64,000 nucleotides of DNA from contig NZ_LFME01000015.1 of NCBI RefSeq assembly GCF_001043115.1, forward strand, positions 36,358-100,357, given 5' to 3'. The notes below the pieces were generated by a model. The model saw only the letters and a program-made list of their open reading frames with translations, was not told the origin of the DNA and did not search any database. How positions within the stretch are numbered: the stretch's first letter is position 1; every line of letters starts with the position of its first letter. Shown in pieces: positions 63,951 through 64,000 of the stretch. The position numbers and the translations under genes are program-made. This stretch comes from Xanthomonas sp. NCPPB 1128 (GTDB taxonomy: Bacteria; Pseudomonadota; Gammaproteobacteria; Xanthomonadales; Xanthomonadaceae).

Positions 63951-64000
63951 TTGCGGGCGCCTGAAGGTACTCGGCGAGCCCGGCGGATCTCGCAGCGGTG

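Overview
The window is high-GC DNA with the gene content and dispersed repeats of a Xanthomonadaceae chromosome, most likely Xanthomonas. The repeats are GTAG-type REP palindromes, oligo GGGATTGGGGATTCGGG tracts and a 'CTCTCCC...GGGAGAGG' palindromic element. Assignment below genus is not possible from the sequence alone. All 64 kb are chromosomal. I see no prophage, no insertion sequence with a transposase, no rRNA and no canonical tRNA.

Layout. 1-7.7 kb: the 3' part of a molybdenum hydroxylase large subunit, converging on xdhC and a mocA-like nucleotidyltransferase; a YcaQ-type DNA glycosylase; a DUF2306 membrane protein followed by a LytS/LytTR two-component pair. 8.1-11.8 kb: a kexin-like secreted serine protease with a small secreted partner gene, and an unknown secreted protein. 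12.0-18.5 kb: a sigma-54 controlled RNA-repair locus. rtcR reads rightward; the operon rsr - four tandem tRNA-mimic (Y RNA-like) elements - rtcB - rtcA reads leftward. This is the most unusual part of the window. 19-37 kb: a sugar MFS transporter, gltX-zur, a GNAT-nitrilase pair, the creBCD operon, a GGDEF protein, rlmJ, and mfd, whose reading frame has absorbed a palindromic repeat. 37.7-50.1 kb: one long co-directional chemosensory operon (STAS, cheA, three receptors, cheW, a REC-EAL phosphodiesterase, cheR, cheB) behind a FliA-like promoter. 50.3-54.8 kb: an AraC regulator divergent from a GPH transporter and a GH127 beta-L-arabinofuranosidase. 55-64 kb: a phosphopantetheinyl transferase, a SHOCT protein, gpmA, nfi, a two-repeat CRISPR relic, two pirins, a small secreted protein, a tandem array of palindromic repeats, and cstA with its YbdD-type partner.

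How the parts work together. In the RNA-repair locus, RtcR (CARF sensor plus AAA+ domain) should activate a near-consensus -24/-12 promoter in front of rsr. Rsr (a Ro60-like ring protein) would bind the Y RNAs made from the same transcript. RtcB and RtcA ligate and cyclise RNA ends. Each Y RNA-like element is arranged T-half, then D-half, as in a circularly permuted tRNA, and is closed by long complementary flanks. The last element has lost its D-arm and ends in a U-run just before rtcB, so it may also act as an attenuator. In the chemosensory operon no CheY is encoded; the response-regulator position is taken by an apparently intact REC-EAL protein, which points to c-di-GMP as an output.
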